Source: JAMXLO01 sp963850535 (GTDB lineage Bacteria; Pseudomonadota; Alphaproteobacteria; Acetobacterales; Acetobacteraceae). From it: DNA of 64,000 nucleotides. This document shows, one piece after another, positions 1 to 9,927 of the stretch. The number at the start of each line of letters is the position of its first letter. The first letter of the stretch is position 1. The notes beneath the pieces are model-generated. The model saw nothing but the letters and a program-made list of their open reading frames with translations, was not told the origin of the DNA and made no database searches. Location: positions 1-64,000 of the forward strand of contig CAWKMC010000018.1 in assembly GCA_963850535.1 (NCBI GenBank), written 5' to 3'. Position numbers and translations under genes: made by a program.

Positions 1-121
1 GTATTGGAGCGCCGTGCCAACGGCATTGTGTCGAGCCGCTCATGTGGCTCCCGCGCTCCCGCTCTTGCCTAGGCGAGTGCCGAATTGTTTAGTGACAGTG
101 AGGCATCAGGAACACGGGGGC

Positions 122-1480
122 ATGGCGATGGCTCGATCCATTTCCGCCGTTGCAGCGATCTCGGTCATTGCGGTTACCTTGTGCCTCCCATCGTGGGCTG
201 CACAGCCAAACCCGGCTTCCGGAGATGACAGCGAACTCAAACAGAATTTCGCCGCTGAGCACGAGGTTGGCCGACGGTTCCATTTCGATCCGGCTGACCT
301 GCCAGTGCCAAAGACCGGACCAATAGTCACCGATCGCTCGCTGATCGTTTCGTACAGTGAGCAGACGCTCCAGGTGCCAGAAGGTTTCGTCGTGGCTCCG
401 TATGTAACAGGGTTGGCAAATCCGCGCCGAATGCTCGTGCTACCGAACGGCGATGTGCTGGTGGTGGAGCAAAGTGCGGGCTACATCACTCTGCTGCGTG
501 ACGATGGCGAAGGCCACGTCAAGTGGATCGACCGGCACGTCGAAGACCTCAACAAGCCTTATGGGATCGCCTGGCAAGGTGATCACCTACTGGTTGCCGA
601 TCAGGACGGCATCTGGAACGTGCCGCATGTGATCGGGGCGAACCGTGCCGGTCGTCCAGTACCGGCACAACGTGCTGACGCGCTGCCACCCGATCAACGC
701 CAGCCCGTTCCTGGCGCCTACGGCGCCGAGATGATCACCAAGAAGGGCGTCTTCGGCATCGTTCAGGGACACCAAAACCGTGATCTGAAGATTGACCCTG
801 CGACGGGCGGGCTATTTGTCGGCGTCGGCTCATCCGGCAATCTGGGCATTGAGCCGGAGCCCAAGGCGACGATCCAGCGATTCGATTCCGATGGCTCCAA
901 CCAAACCACCTATGCATCGGGCATGCGCAATCCGACCGCGCTCGCCTTTCAGCCTGAGACCGGGCAATTGTGGGCGCTGGTGCAGGAGCGAGACGGGCTC
1001 GGCGACAACCTGCCCAGCGACTATCTGATTCGCGTTCAGCAGGGTGGGTTCTACGGTTGGCCCTACGCCTATACTGGCAAGCATCCGCAGCCTGGATTTG
1101 CCAACCTGGCACCAGACAAGGTGGCGGCATCGATCACACCTGACCTGTTGTTCCAGGCGCACTCGTCGCTGCTGGACCTGGTCTTCTACGAGGGCGACCA
1201 GTTTCCGGCAGAATACAAAGGCAGTTTGTTCGTGGCGCTGAAGGGCTCCTGGAATCGATCGAAGCCAACCGGCTACAAGGTGGTGCTCGTGCCCTTCAAG
1301 GATGGAAAGCCACTCGGATACTACGAAAACTTCGCTACCGGCTTCTGGGCGTCAGGCGAGAGCCGAGCCGAGGTGTGGGGCCGCCCTGCCGCGCTGGCGG
1401 TTGCGAAAGATGGTTCGCTGCTGGTGGGTGATGATACCGGCGGAACGATCTGGCGCATTTCCTACAACGGCAAGCGGTAG
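122..1480 (+). CDS. PQQ-type sugar (sorbosone-like) dehydrogenase family, secreted
   Basis: About 452 residues. The protein resembles the L-sorbosone/glucose dehydrogenase beta-propeller family: repeated blade-like segments such as LVLPNGDVLVVEQ and LLVADQDGIWNV, then GMRNPTALAFQPETG and a C-terminal GSLLVGDDTGGTIWRI. These proteins oxidise sugars or aldehydes in the periplasm, usually with PQQ. I chose the ATG at 122 because it opens a clear signal peptide (MAMARS, a hydrophobic stretch, then a SWAAQ-type cleavage site near residue 26). The reading frame extends upstream to 14, but that part lacks export-signal character. The true substrate cannot be told from sequence. The gene stands alone, followed by a decayed transporter fragment. 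Confidence 0.8.
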   Translation: MAMARSISAVAAISVIAVTLCLPSWAAQPNPASGDDSELKQNFAAEHEVGRRFHFDPADLPVPKTGPIVTDRSLIVSYSEQTLQVPEGFVVAPYVTGLANPRRMLVLPNGDVLVVEQSAGYITLLRDDGEGHVKWIDRHVEDLNKPYGIAWQGDHLLVADQDGIWNVPHVIGANRAGRPVPAQRADALPPDQRQPVPGAYGAEMITKKGVFGIVQGHQNRDLKIDPATGGLFVGVGSSGNLGIEPEPKATIQRFDSDGSNQTTYASGMRNPTALAFQPETGQLWALVQERDGLGDNLPSDYLIRVQQGGFYGWPYAYTGKHPQPGFANLAPDKVAASITPDLLFQAHSSLLDLVFYEGDQFPAEYKGSLFVALKGSWNRSKPTGYKVVLVPFKDGKPLGYYENFATGFWASGESRAEVWGRPAALAVAKDGSLLVGDDTGGTIWRISYNGKR

Positions 1481-1589
1481 AAGACGCGACACATCCAGCC
1501 GCCGCGGCTTCGGGGTTCGATCAGTGGATGTGATTCCAATGTCTGTTCTGCCGCGGCCGCTATGGCGAGCCCTGCGGTAGTTCCCTCTT

Positions 1590-1948
1590 CGGCGGCGGCG
1601 CCGGCCTGTGGGGCGGGAGTTATCCGCTGGACCGTTGCCGCGTTCACCACGTTACCTGAGCTGCTGGCCTGCATTCAACCACTCACGGACTGACCTTCGC
1701 GTTGTTCCACTTGGCCGCAATCCGGCTGATCGTGACGGGTCTTGGCAGCGACGGCACAAGCGATCTACGGCACACTGTGCGTCGGGCTCTCAATAGCAGT
1801 GGTGACGCTCGTCTCCGGCCTGCTTTATGCGCACATCGGCGGCGCGGCATTTCTGATCATGGCTGCGCTATGCCTGTTGGCGCTGCCGGCATGCGCCGGC
1901 CTAAGTGCGTTCCCCGAGGGCGAGCTTCCCTCCTGTCGTCCGCGATAA
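1590..1948 (+). pseudogene. Remnant of an MFS transporter (3-phenylpropionate transporter-like)
   Basis: Three reading frames must be joined to recover one C-terminal transporter segment. Residues VIRWTVAAFTTLPELL lie in one frame, THGLTFALFHLAAIRLI from about 1683 in the second, and LAATAQAIYGTLCVG followed by two hydrophobic helices from 1742 in the third. The order and the ATAQA-YGTL motif match the last helices of PPP-family MFS permeases. The N-terminal two thirds is absent, so this is a truncated, frameshifted relic rather than a single sequencing error. Its 3' end runs into the oppositely oriented 97-residue gene. Confidence 0.6.
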
Positions 1949-2194
1949 CCGGAGCCTTGTCGAGGTGCTTCTGCTCGTCCCGCCTGACTCAGGCTCGGTA
2001 GCGCCATCAGGCGCCGCTTCAGGTTTGGCGGCTTGCATCTGCTCATGCGGCTGAAATTGCTCAGCCTGCTCCGCACGCAAATCATAATCGACGGCCATCG
2101 CAAGCAACCGTTGCCTTGAGGCTTCCCGGTCGGTGAGGCTTTCGGCCATCTCGCGGAAACGGGCCGCCTCGGACCGCAAAAACTGGGGTGTCAT
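1901..2194 (-). CDS. Small conserved alphaproteobacterial protein, unknown function
   Basis: 97 residues with ATG at 2194. The first 45 residues (FLRSEAARFREMAE, then TDREASRQRLLAMAVDYD) form a charged helical segment. I recognise this as a common small hypothetical protein of Rhizobiales and Rhodospirillales, often about 60-90 residues long. The C-terminal half is low-complexity, rich in Ser, Thr, Arg and Glu, and may be poorly conserved. No catalytic motif or membrane segment is visible. It is a single gene overlapping the 3' end of the MFS remnant. Function unknown. Confidence 0.6.
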   Translation of the reverse strand: MTPQFLRSEAARFREMAESLTDREASRQRLLAMAVDYDLRAEQAEQFQPHEQMQAAKPEAAPDGATEPESGGTSRSTSTRLRLSRTTGGKLALGERT

Positions 2195-3024
2195 AGTGAA
2201 TCCCTTTCCAGGTCGCTACGCGGCGCCAGCAGCACGGTCAAGACTGGCCGATCTGAACGGCAGCGGGGGCAGCCGAGATATGAGCCTGCGGCACGCGCGG
2301 CGCAACCGCGCGGACAACGTATCGCGCGGACCGCCCCAGCTTACCAGTGTGGTGCTAGGCGTGCCGGCATCAGGCGGGCGGAGGCGGACCTGCAGGCGAT
2401 CATCGACACTGGACGCGCCTGGGCCCTCGCGACTTCGCCCGCATTGCCGAGGACGCGGCGCCTGACCAGCTGATCGCGTTCCTGGGGGAGCAGTTAGTTT
2501 CGGTCGCGGTGCGCAGCACCTGTTCACATTCGAGCCCGGCACGCTGTCAGAGGAGGTCACAACCCTCACTGTCTGTCGTCATAGCCCCTATGCATTAAGT
2601 CGACCATTGGCTGCATCAAGCTATTATAGGCGGTAGCCGGCCCCAAATTGATTGCCGATAAGGCAGCCGTTGACTAGCTCTCCAGGACGTAGCGGCCCGG
2701 TGCGTCCTGCAGTGGCAAATGAAGTCTGCTCCCCAAAGAGGGGGGCTTCCTCTTGGCACCAGATCTTGTGGCGAGCCAGGCAGCCCAGTCCGTCCACCAG
2801 CAAGGTCGGGCATGATTTAGCACCCGGCATGTCAGGACGATCGCTATCCTGCCAGGCGGACCGATGGGATGTCCGCTTGCGGGAGCCGTGGAACTCGGCT
2901 GAGCGACCCTACGGGCGCGCGGCAGACCTCGATGCGACAGTGCATTTTTGCTATGCACCGGTCGTTTACAGAACGCTAGGTCGGTGCCATCTCATCCTAC
3001 AAGCATCAGAGCGAGGCAACTGAC
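2195..3024. other. 830-bp stretch with no supportable gene
   Basis: Open frames here are short, overlap on both strands and show no recognisable domain. Scattered phrases such as LIAFLGEQ on the plus strand near 2470 suggest old decayed coding sequence, but I cannot assign it. The last 100 bases hold the upstream region of the DUF2188 gene. Confidence 0.5.
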
Positions 3025-3264
3025 ATGGCAAGAATTCACTACCAGATTGTCGCACACGACGGCGGCTGGGCGTACAAGCTTGACGATGTGTTCTCCGAGC
3101 CATTTCCCAGTAAGTCTGCTGCCCTGGCCGCAGCCAAGAGAGTGGCCGCCGAGCAACATATTCCTGGTGATACCACCCACATCGAGTTTCAGGATGACAC
3201 CGGCGCGTGGCATTCTGAGTTGTCCGAAGGGGACGATCGACCGGACGCCGATGTGGTTGCGTAG
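3025..3264 (+). CDS. DUF2188-type small protein
   Basis: 79 residues starting at ATG 3025, preceded by a GAGGC-type ribosome site. The protein begins MARIHYQIVAHDGGWAYKLD and continues with a lysine/alanine-rich helix (AALAAAKRVAAEQ) and a second beta segment (HIEFQDDTGAWH). This is the usual pattern of DUF2188, where an aromatic strand precedes a short helix and a Trp-containing strand. The family is cytoplasmic and of unknown function. The acidic tail (EGDDRPDADV) is typical of the close relatives. Isolated gene just outside the integrative element. Confidence 0.7.
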   Translation: MARIHYQIVAHDGGWAYKLDDVFSEPFPSKSAALAAAKRVAAEQHIPGDTTHIEFQDDTGAWHSELSEGDDRPDADVVA

Positions 3265-3454
3265 TGAGCGATCGGGCAACTAATGAACCGACGCTGCTGC
3301 ATCCGGGTACATCTCAGTCTTGTTCCAAGAAGCGGCACCATTGCCGAGCCAACGGATTTGTCGATCATCCCGCAGGACTGGTTCATGATGCGCCGATCGA
3401 ACCGTGACTGACACCTGGTCGGCAGTCAGTCCTTGGCGCGACCGCACCGTTATT

Positions 3455-3604
3455 TCATCTAGCGAAGCGGCAAAGCTTCTCGGTCAGCCGCTTCAGCTCG
3501 GTCCGCAGTCGGACGGGCTTAGGTTCGGCAGCATTGAGGGTGGTGAATTCGGTGCCTCGCTCATGCAGCCGCCTGAGAGTGAGACAGCAACCGCAGCCCG
3601 GCAT
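3455..3604 (-). CDS. Possible 49-residue ORF after the RuvC-like gene
   Basis: ATG at 3604, TGA ending at 3455, 49 residues. It begins with a Cys-rich stretch (MPGCGCCLTLRRLHERGTEF) and ends with a basic helix (RTELKRLTEKLCRF). It overlaps the last 44 bases of the RuvC-like gene in another frame, in the same style as the rest of the cassette. No family recognised. It may be chance. Confidence 0.3.
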   Translation of the reverse strand: MPGCGCCLTLRRLHERGTEFTTLNAAEPKPVRLRTELKRLTEKLCRFAR

Positions 3605-4054
3605 GCGCGATCAAGATCGCATCCGCCCGACCAGCATCGCGTTTCCTGGTGAGCTGCGGAGCGGCCAGCGGGTACAGCTTGCGCCGCCCGTTGACGCGCC
3701 GCGTCCGGAGAGGGTCCAATACCCGCAACGCGTTGCCACTTCTGTGGCAATAGTTACGAGCAAGACAGCTGAATGCCCACGATCAACCCGTATATGGCGC
3801 CGGCGGAATGGCCGAACCTGAACATGCTTGAAACACCTTGAACTCGGCCTTGAGGCGACCTTCTCAAGGAAGACATGATCGATCGGGGTGGATACGAGGA
3901 TTTGCCGCAGCGACGCGAGGTCCAGCTCCGCTCGAAGTTTCTTGCCGCTGGCAAGCCAGTGAACCGGCAGGTCGTCGACGAGGAGGCTTCCCCCCTGGTC
4001 GTCGAGGATTGCTAGAGCGCCGGTCAGGCCGGGGTCGATACCGGCGACGTTCAT
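3561..4054 (-). pseudogene. RuvC-like Holliday-junction nuclease of the element, frameshifted
   Basis: The N-terminus starts at ATG 4054 with MNVAGIDPGLTGALAILDD, the RNase-H-fold strand carrying the first catalytic Asp. It continues through VFLEKVASRP (second acidic residue). The frame then shifts near 3850: GVSSMFRFGHSAGAIYG lies in a second frame, PSPDAARQRAAQ in another, and LTRKRDAGRADAILIAHAG with the final acidic motif ends at 3561. Together these give about 160 residues, the size of phage and element RuvC-like resolvases. The start overlaps the methyltransferase stop as ATGA. At least two indels break it; all catalytic motifs survive in the shifted frames. Confidence 0.7.
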
Positions 4055-4864
4055 GCCGAGCCCTTTGCCTCTTTCAATCGCTGTATCGCAATTTCGACGT
4101 ACTTGCGATCGATCTCGATGCCGATGCTCCGGCACCCGAGTGCCTGTGCCGCAACCAAAGTGGTGCCGGCACCAAGGAACGGATCCAGCACCATCAGGTC
4201 AGGACGCGACCCATGCAGCTTGATGCAGCGGGCGGGCAGCTCGACGGGAAATCCAGCGGGATGATCGAACTTCTCCGCTTTCGACTGCACCGTTCGTAGG
4301 GAAAGAACCAGACGTTGGTGCCACAGCGCCGGTCGCGCAGGTGTTCCGGCGGTTGATGTTGCACTTGTCGGCGAACGGCACGCCGATTGCGAGCTTGTCG
4401 ATCACGACGCCCCCGGACTTGGTGAGGTGCAGGAATCGCTCGTGCGCGCGATCGAGGTACTTCTTTGAGGTCACCGGCTTAAAGTGCCCGCTGAGAACAT
4501 CATTGACCTTGTCGACTTTGATCCACACGATCTCGTTTTGCAGCACAAAGCCCGCTGCCAGTGCGCGATCGATGATCGCGTAGGGCAGTGTGGGGTCTTC
4601 CGCTGTCCCGCTGCCATTGATGTTGAGGAAGAATGAGCCATCGTACTTCAGCACCCGGTAGGTCGCGACAAAGACTTCCTTGATCCAGTCGAGATAGGTG
4701 CACCGCGGCATGCGGTCGTTATGCTGATGGTAGTTGATAGCCTGATTATAGGGCGGGCTGGTGGGGACGACGTCGGCCGATTCTGGCGGCAGCGCTCGCA
4801 GGACATCGAGGCAGTCGCCCATCACGATGACCCAGCCCTCATGCTGCATCGGACTTCCTGACAA
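4051..4864 (-). pseudogene. Site-specific DNA methyltransferase (N6-adenine or N4-cytosine), frameshifted
   Basis: The 5' frame (4864 to about 4300) has GDCLDVLRALPPESADV and then TSPPYN, the catalytic motif IV of beta-class amino methyltransferases. The 3' frame (from about 4290 to 4051) has LDPFLGAGTTLVAAQ, the AdoMet-binding motif I, and IGIEIDRKYVEIA. This order (IV before I) defines the beta class. The segment CGTNVWFFPYER, expected between the halves, is found in a third frame, so two indels lie between about 4280 and 4330. The gene overlaps the RuvC-like start and probably the preceding small ORF. The target site cannot be predicted. Confidence 0.8.
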
Positions 4865-5150
4865 CTCGCATCAGGGTTTCCTCGTGCAGGAAGAAGCAGA
4901 GCAAATCGATCTCTTCGATTGCGATGTTGAGCTGCCTGCGGATTTCCAAAGGCAGCACCTCGGCATCGTCGCGCAGGGAGGCGAGTTCCCTGCCGGCGCG
5001 TGCCGCTTCCTTGGTGATCTTCGCCAGCGGCGCTCGCAACGAGCCGGTCTTCATGGGGCGGCATACGATGCCTGCCAGCATTGCAGCGTGCAGAAGGTTG
5101 TGGTGGCGCCGAATACTTGCAGGGCGATGCGCCACAGCGATCGCATGCAC
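4839..5150 (-). CDS. Hypothetical protein of the integrative element
   Basis: 103 residues, ATG at 5150; a shorter start at an internal Met is possible. The second half is helical and charged: ITKEAARAGRELASLRDDAE, then LPLEIRRQLNIAIEEIDLLC. The acidic/leucine pattern suggests a helical bundle. It lies between the polymerase and methyltransferase genes and overlaps the start of the latter by 26 bases, so it belongs to the same leftward transcript. No family recognised. Confidence 0.4.
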   Translation of the reverse strand: MHAIAVAHRPASIRRHHNLLHAAMLAGIVCRPMKTGSLRAPLAKITKEAARAGRELASLRDDAEVLPLEIRRQLNIAIEEIDLLCFFLHEETLMRVVRKSDAA

Positions 5151-5243
5151 GAGCGAGTAGGAGGCTCACTTCTGGACTTCCTCGTCTCCGATTGGTTGTT
5201 CAGGTCAGCATCGGCAGCCGGAACGTCCACTCGCTCGCAGGGG

Positions 5244-7655
5244 CTAAGGCCTCGTCCTCGGGTCGCCCTCGTTGATCCGCAGAAGCAGCGTGTCTCTCTC
5301 CGTCCGCAGGGCAAGGTACTCCCTCTGCGGGCAGATCGGGTCTGCCAGCATTTCCATCGACCGGCTCAGCAGGGCGTCGTGCGATTCACGCGGCCCCCAT
5401 GCCGTGGTGATCTTGGTTTCCACAAGTCCATTTAGGGGTGCGTCGGGAAAAGTCGCGGCAAAAGCCCGGGTCATGCCCTCGACCAGGATTGTGCGTGCAC
5501 GTTCTGCGTCGGCCTCCGGCACCTCGAGCACGATCTCATCGTGATTGAAGATCACCGGGCCGCCATCGATCCCGGCCTCGAACAGTGCGGCGTCCACCAG
5601 GATCAGCGCCCGCATGGCGGCATCCGCACAGGCGCCCTGGATCGGGCGCGTTGCAGCACTAGCGTCCGCTTGAGCGTGGTTCGCCAGGGGGGCGGACGCG
5701 CCAGCCATTCTTCGCCATCGTCGATCAGGTCGAACAGTTCGTCGAAATCATCGCCGCGGTGCTAGTTGTAGGAGCCGTCAGGCAGCTTCGGGCTTTCCCA
5801 TGCGGCCTCGATCACCCGCCCCAGCTTGCCGACCGCGATGAACCCCTGCTCGTTTGACTGCGTGTAGTTATGGTCCATCCATGCGGCGAGATCAGGGTAT
5901 CGTCCGAGGAAGGCCTGGCGTGCGGCTTCGGCCTCATCTCCGGTCAGCAGCAGCCCGTAACTGTTCCATGCTGACGCCATCAATCCGCGCCGCCCGGCGC
6001 CGTAGATCGTGCCGAAGCAGATCGGCTTTGCGGCGCTCCGTTGTTCCTCTGTGACCTCTTCTTGTCGGGATCCCGAGCATCTCGGCGGCCTGTCGGCGAT
6101 GCAGGTCGACACCCTTGGCGAAGTCCGCCCGCATCGCGGTGTCGTTGCTCACTTCGGCCGCAGCCCGCAGTTCCATCGCGTTGTAGTCGGCGATCACCAG
6201 TACCTTGCCTGGTGCGGCGACGAAGCAGCCGCGGAACCCGGCAGCCTTGTGTTTTGGGATCTGCTGGACGTTGGGGTCATTGCAGCTGAAACGTCCTGCC
6301 TTGGTCGACGCGACATTGAACCCCGGATGCAACCGCCCGGTCACCGCTAGAAACCTTCTTCGGCAAGCTCGAGGCCAAACGTGCCCTGCAGCTTCGTCAT
6401 CGCGTTGATGGTCAGTAGCGAGCGGATGGCTTGGATATCGACATGCCGCCGCAGTTCCGGGCCCTTCGGTGGACAATTCGCCGCTCTTCGGTGTGCGCGG
6501 CCACGCCTCAATTACATCAGGTGGCAGGACCTTCATCAGGAAGACGCGGGTTTCCGCCGGCGTGATCGGCGGGGCCTCGCCCGTTTCAGCGATGAACGCC
6601 TGACGTGCGGCCGCGGCTTCGGCCTCCCACTTGGCGACCTGTCGCTGGTGAGCTTCCAGGTCGAGCGTGATGCCTCGCTGGATCATCCTGACGGTCGCCG
6701 GCGTCACGTCCCGTTGCAGGACATAGGCGGCGCCACGGCCCTTTGCGTGCAGCTCAAGACGCATCTTGCGCCACAGCTGGAAGGCCAGGACCGCGTCGAG
6801 GGCCGCATAGGCGATCTGCCCTTCTGATAGGACCGGCGCGCCCCAGTCCGAACGCTGCAACGCCTTGGGCACCTCGATACCCAGATAAGTGCGGGCGGCG
6901 TCTTCGAGGCTGCGGCGATGCACGCCGAGCAGCAGGCCGGCAGCCTGCATCGTGTCTTCGAAACGCGACCAGCTCGATCCCTGCTTCTGTGAGGAAGCGC
7001 AATTCAAACCCGGCGTTGTGAATCAGCAGCGGTGCAGCTGCGGAACGCTTCGGCGATCGCGTCGATCGGAACTTGGGATGTGTCGAGTACCAGGCAGCGC
7101 TGTCCACCGCCATACAGCTGGAGCAGGCGGATGCGCGAGCGGTGGGGATCGAGCCCTGCCTTCCCCTTGAACCTTGGCTGGTTCGCCGCGGGGAGACCAT
7201 CCCGGAGCCGCAGATGGACCGCAGGGCGCTCCTCTTCCCCAGGCAACGCGGCGGTCTCTATGTCGAACCCGAGCCAGACGCCACCTTGCTTCTGTACCTT
7301 GGGGGGTGTGATCTTCTGCGAGTCGGTGATCAGCTCGCGCCAGGAGCGCCCGGGCTTCCTCTGCCGTGGTTGGCACAACCGCCGTGACGCCTAGGGCGTC
7401 CAGGAGATCGACAGAGGGCTGGTCTGCATCCCCCCCGAGAATGCTTATAAGCTCGTCCCGGCGGCCCTTCAGGGCGTCCAGGATCGGCCGCAACTCCGGC
7501 GATGCATGCCCGGTGACCCTGATCTGACCGCCCATCAGGCGGAACCGGACACCGGCCTGTGTGACTGCTTTTAGCAGATGAGCGGTGGATGAATCACCGC
7601 CGGGATGCCCATTGGCTGCCGGCCCCCACCTGCGGTTTCGGTTACCATACCTCAT
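5244..7655 (-). pseudogene. Family-A DNA polymerase with 3'-5' exonuclease domain, multiply frameshifted
   Basis: Joining frames gives a protein of about 800 residues. From the ATG at 7655 there is first a roughly 50-residue segment (AHLLKAVTQAGVRFRL to RRDELISIL) resembling a TubC-type docking domain. The proofreading motifs follow: GFDIETAALPG (exo I), LLIHNAGFELRFL (exo II) and YAALDAVLAF (exo III). Then come the polymerase motifs: VIADYNAMELR (A), R-x3-K-x6-YG in RSAAKPICFGTIYG (B) and VIFNHDEIVLEV (C). All catalytic residues are present, but at least five frame changes and a TAG at 5762 break the gene as sequenced. The start overlaps the helicase stop by 14 bases. Role: replication of the element. 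Confidence 0.75.
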
Positions 7656-9927
7656 CAATTTCGTCGGCTCCCCGCCGTGACTTCTCTGCTGCTTTGTTCC
7701 GGTGCTTTTTGGGCTTCGGCGGGGTGGATGAATGTTTCGGGTTTTCCGCTGCTGGGTGACCGTCGGGCGACCCACTTGATCCACTTGATCCTTCGCGACG
7801 ATCAAAACAGGCACTGTTGCAGTGGATCAGTGGATCAGATGGATCACTCCCAGGTCGGTAGCGGGCGGAGAACCAAAAATATTTCCCGTCTGGCCCCTTC
7901 TTCCGGATTTCGACGCTGAACTCGTTGTTCCCATCGTGAAGTCTGGTGCGAAGGATACCCCGCGTGGTGTCATCCAGATTGACCGGACGATCCGTGATCC
8001 CGGCCAGGGTTTTGCCGATGATCTTTGTTATTGGGCTTCGGTTGCGCTTCCCGGTCAGCTCCTCGACCATTTCCAAAAAGGCGGCGGCCACACGGATGGC
8101 GGCTTCATCATTGACCCCGGTGCGTAGAAACGTTGCGCGGGCTAGCTCACCCTGATCAAGGATGGTGCGGATATCCCTCGCCCGGAACCATGTCTCCCCG
8201 AACGTGTTGTTGAGCAGATGAAGGGCGGTGACGATTCCCGCAGCCTTGCTATCCTGTACCTCGGTCGCCTTGAAGACCGTGTCGAAGTTCAGCTCTACCC
8301 CGATCAGCGACGCTGCCAGCTCGGTCGGCCAACCGACCAATGACCACCACGGCTTAAAGCGGGTTTTCGCCACCTGCCCTTCAGGGCGATTGCGGCAGCC
8401 ATAGATCATGATCGTGTAAAGGCACCGCAAAATTTCCGCCCGATGATCACGCGTCCAGGCAATCGGGTCCACGTGCGCAACAGCCCTGTCCTCGGGGTTG
8501 GGGTCATCGGTCAGCAGCCGAATCTCTGGCCCCCGGCTCGCCATATCACCCGTAAACTTGATGTTGTTGCCTGCGAAAATTTGGACTGTGCTGGTGGATA
8601 CAGCGGCGCCCTGGCTCACACCCAGGATTCGATCCTGAATGGTCGGGCTGGTGAGCGCCTTCTCGACTTCAGGACAAGTGATCTCGGCGCCGCTCTTGAT
8701 GTTGTCCCATACCAGCGAGGCAACACCCTGCCGAAAGTGCGCGAACAGCGACTTGCGGCGCTCTTCCTGGTTCTCGGACCAGGAGGCCGCCGCCGCCATA
8801 CGGTCGAACACAGCCATCATCAGCATATGACAGAGTGTGGTCTTGCCGCCGCCGCGTAGCCCGGCGGAGATTAGGAAGGCAGGCCGCATCGCCAGCAGAA
8901 GGCGCTGGATCAGGGTCAGTGCCAGACTGATCACGACCATCTTGCCGGTCGTGTCGGTCAGCACATCGGTCTGCCATTCATCGCACAGCCAACGTGCTGC
9001 CTTGCACACTTCGTCCTCGGTGATATCTCCCTTCGGCAGGCAGTCGCGCAGACCCGGCTCAATGTGATGGAAGATGCCGCTATCGCGATCGAGACCGAAT
9101 CCCTCGATGATCGCGCCGTTCTCCGCCACCATAGGGGCGGTGTTGATTGCTTTGACATGCGGCAACTTCGACACCGAACCAGGCAGCTGCATGAAGGCGT
9201 TGATGAAGGCCGACGCCAACTGAGCATTGTACAGGACGTTGCCTTCTTTGTCGGTCCGTTCGAATACGAAGTAACGCTCAACCATCATTTCGGCGGTGAC
9301 CGATGTCATCTCCATCAGAAGTGGCTCTGCGGGAGCGGGAAGCTGACCGCCGTTTGAGAAGTCGTTCGAACCGGTCGCGGCAAGCTGATGCAGGTCGAAG
9401 GGTACCTGCACTCGCAATTCGACTAGGGTACCGTCGGGCCGACGCATCGGCGGACGCTCGGTGTCGTCCTCCGCCAACGCTCGATCAATCTCAGCGACGA
9501 CAGGCCCGACCTCGCCATCCGAAGGCGGAGCAGGCCGTCTCAGGCGCTGATCGAGCAAGCCTTCAGCCCGTCGGGCTGCCGCTGCCGCTTGCCGCCTTGT
9601 CCGGGAACGACGTTCCTGATCGGTCTTCAACCGGCGTTTCAGTACTTGCCGTCCGAGCTTTGCCCGGTCGGCGACAAGTTCGACCAGATGCTGCACTTCC
9701 TCGGGTTCGATGTCGCTCGCATCGACAACGTCACACAGGGTGTCCGCGATCCCCTCTGAAGGCGCCGCCGTAAGCGCGGCCTTGGCGCTGTGAACGTCGT
9801 GCTTCAGATCGTAGGTGCCGCCGCCGTGGGCAAAGGAATGGATGAATACGCGCCCCGGCTCATGCTGTGAAATCATGATCTTGGCTTTGTCATAGCCGTA
9901 GTTCGGACCTTCATAGGGATCGCACAT
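7642..9927 (-). CDS. Helicase (ATPase) half of a primase-helicase
   Basis: 761 residues, one open frame. Walker A is GLRGGGKTTL (residues about 356-365), Walker B is SLVWDN (about 404-409), and a sensor-like IFAGNN follows near 450. This pattern fits AAA+/SF3-like replicative helicases of phages and plasmids. The C-terminus is a Ser/Gly/Pro/Lys-rich tail. The first residues (MCDPYEGPNYGYDKAKIM) continue directly from the end of the primase frame (LLDPQRYVGVT), so the start at 9927 is probably not a real start: the two halves look like one protein split by a single indel near 9920. The stop overlaps the polymerase start. Confidence 0.75.
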   Translation of the reverse strand: MCDPYEGPNYGYDKAKIMISQHEPGRVFIHSFAHGGGTYDLKHDVHSAKAALTAAPSEGIADTLCDVVDASDIEPEEVQHLVELVADRAKLGRQVLKRRLKTDQERRSRTRRQAAAAARRAEGLLDQRLRRPAPPSDGEVGPVVAEIDRALAEDDTERPPMRRPDGTLVELRVQVPFDLHQLAATGSNDFSNGGQLPAPAEPLLMEMTSVTAEMMVERYFVFERTDKEGNVLYNAQLASAFINAFMQLPGSVSKLPHVKAINTAPMVAENGAIIEGFGLDRDSGIFHHIEPGLRDCLPKGDITEDEVCKAARWLCDEWQTDVLTDTTGKMVVISLALTLIQRLLLAMRPAFLISAGLRGGGKTTLCHMLMMAVFDRMAAAASWSENQEERRKSLFAHFRQGVASLVWDNIKSGAEITCPEVEKALTSPTIQDRILGVSQGAAVSTSTVQIFAGNNIKFTGDMASRGPEIRLLTDDPNPEDRAVAHVDPIAWTRDHRAEILRCLYTIMIYGCRNRPEGQVAKTRFKPWWSLVGWPTELAASLIGVELNFDTVFKATEVQDSKAAGIVTALHLLNNTFGETWFRARDIRTILDQGELARATFLRTGVNDEAAIRVAAAFLEMVEELTGKRNRSPITKIIGKTLAGITDRPVNLDDTTRGILRTRLHDGNNEFSVEIRKKGPDGKYFWFSARYRPGSDPSDPLIHCNSACFDRREGSSGSSGSPDGHPAAENPKHSSTPPKPKKHRNKAAEKSRRGADEIDEVW

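Noticed and set aside
2216..2813. Several short frames on both strands in the 2.2-3.0 kb gap
   Set aside because: No start context, no domain and mutual overlap; treated as non-coding or decayed.
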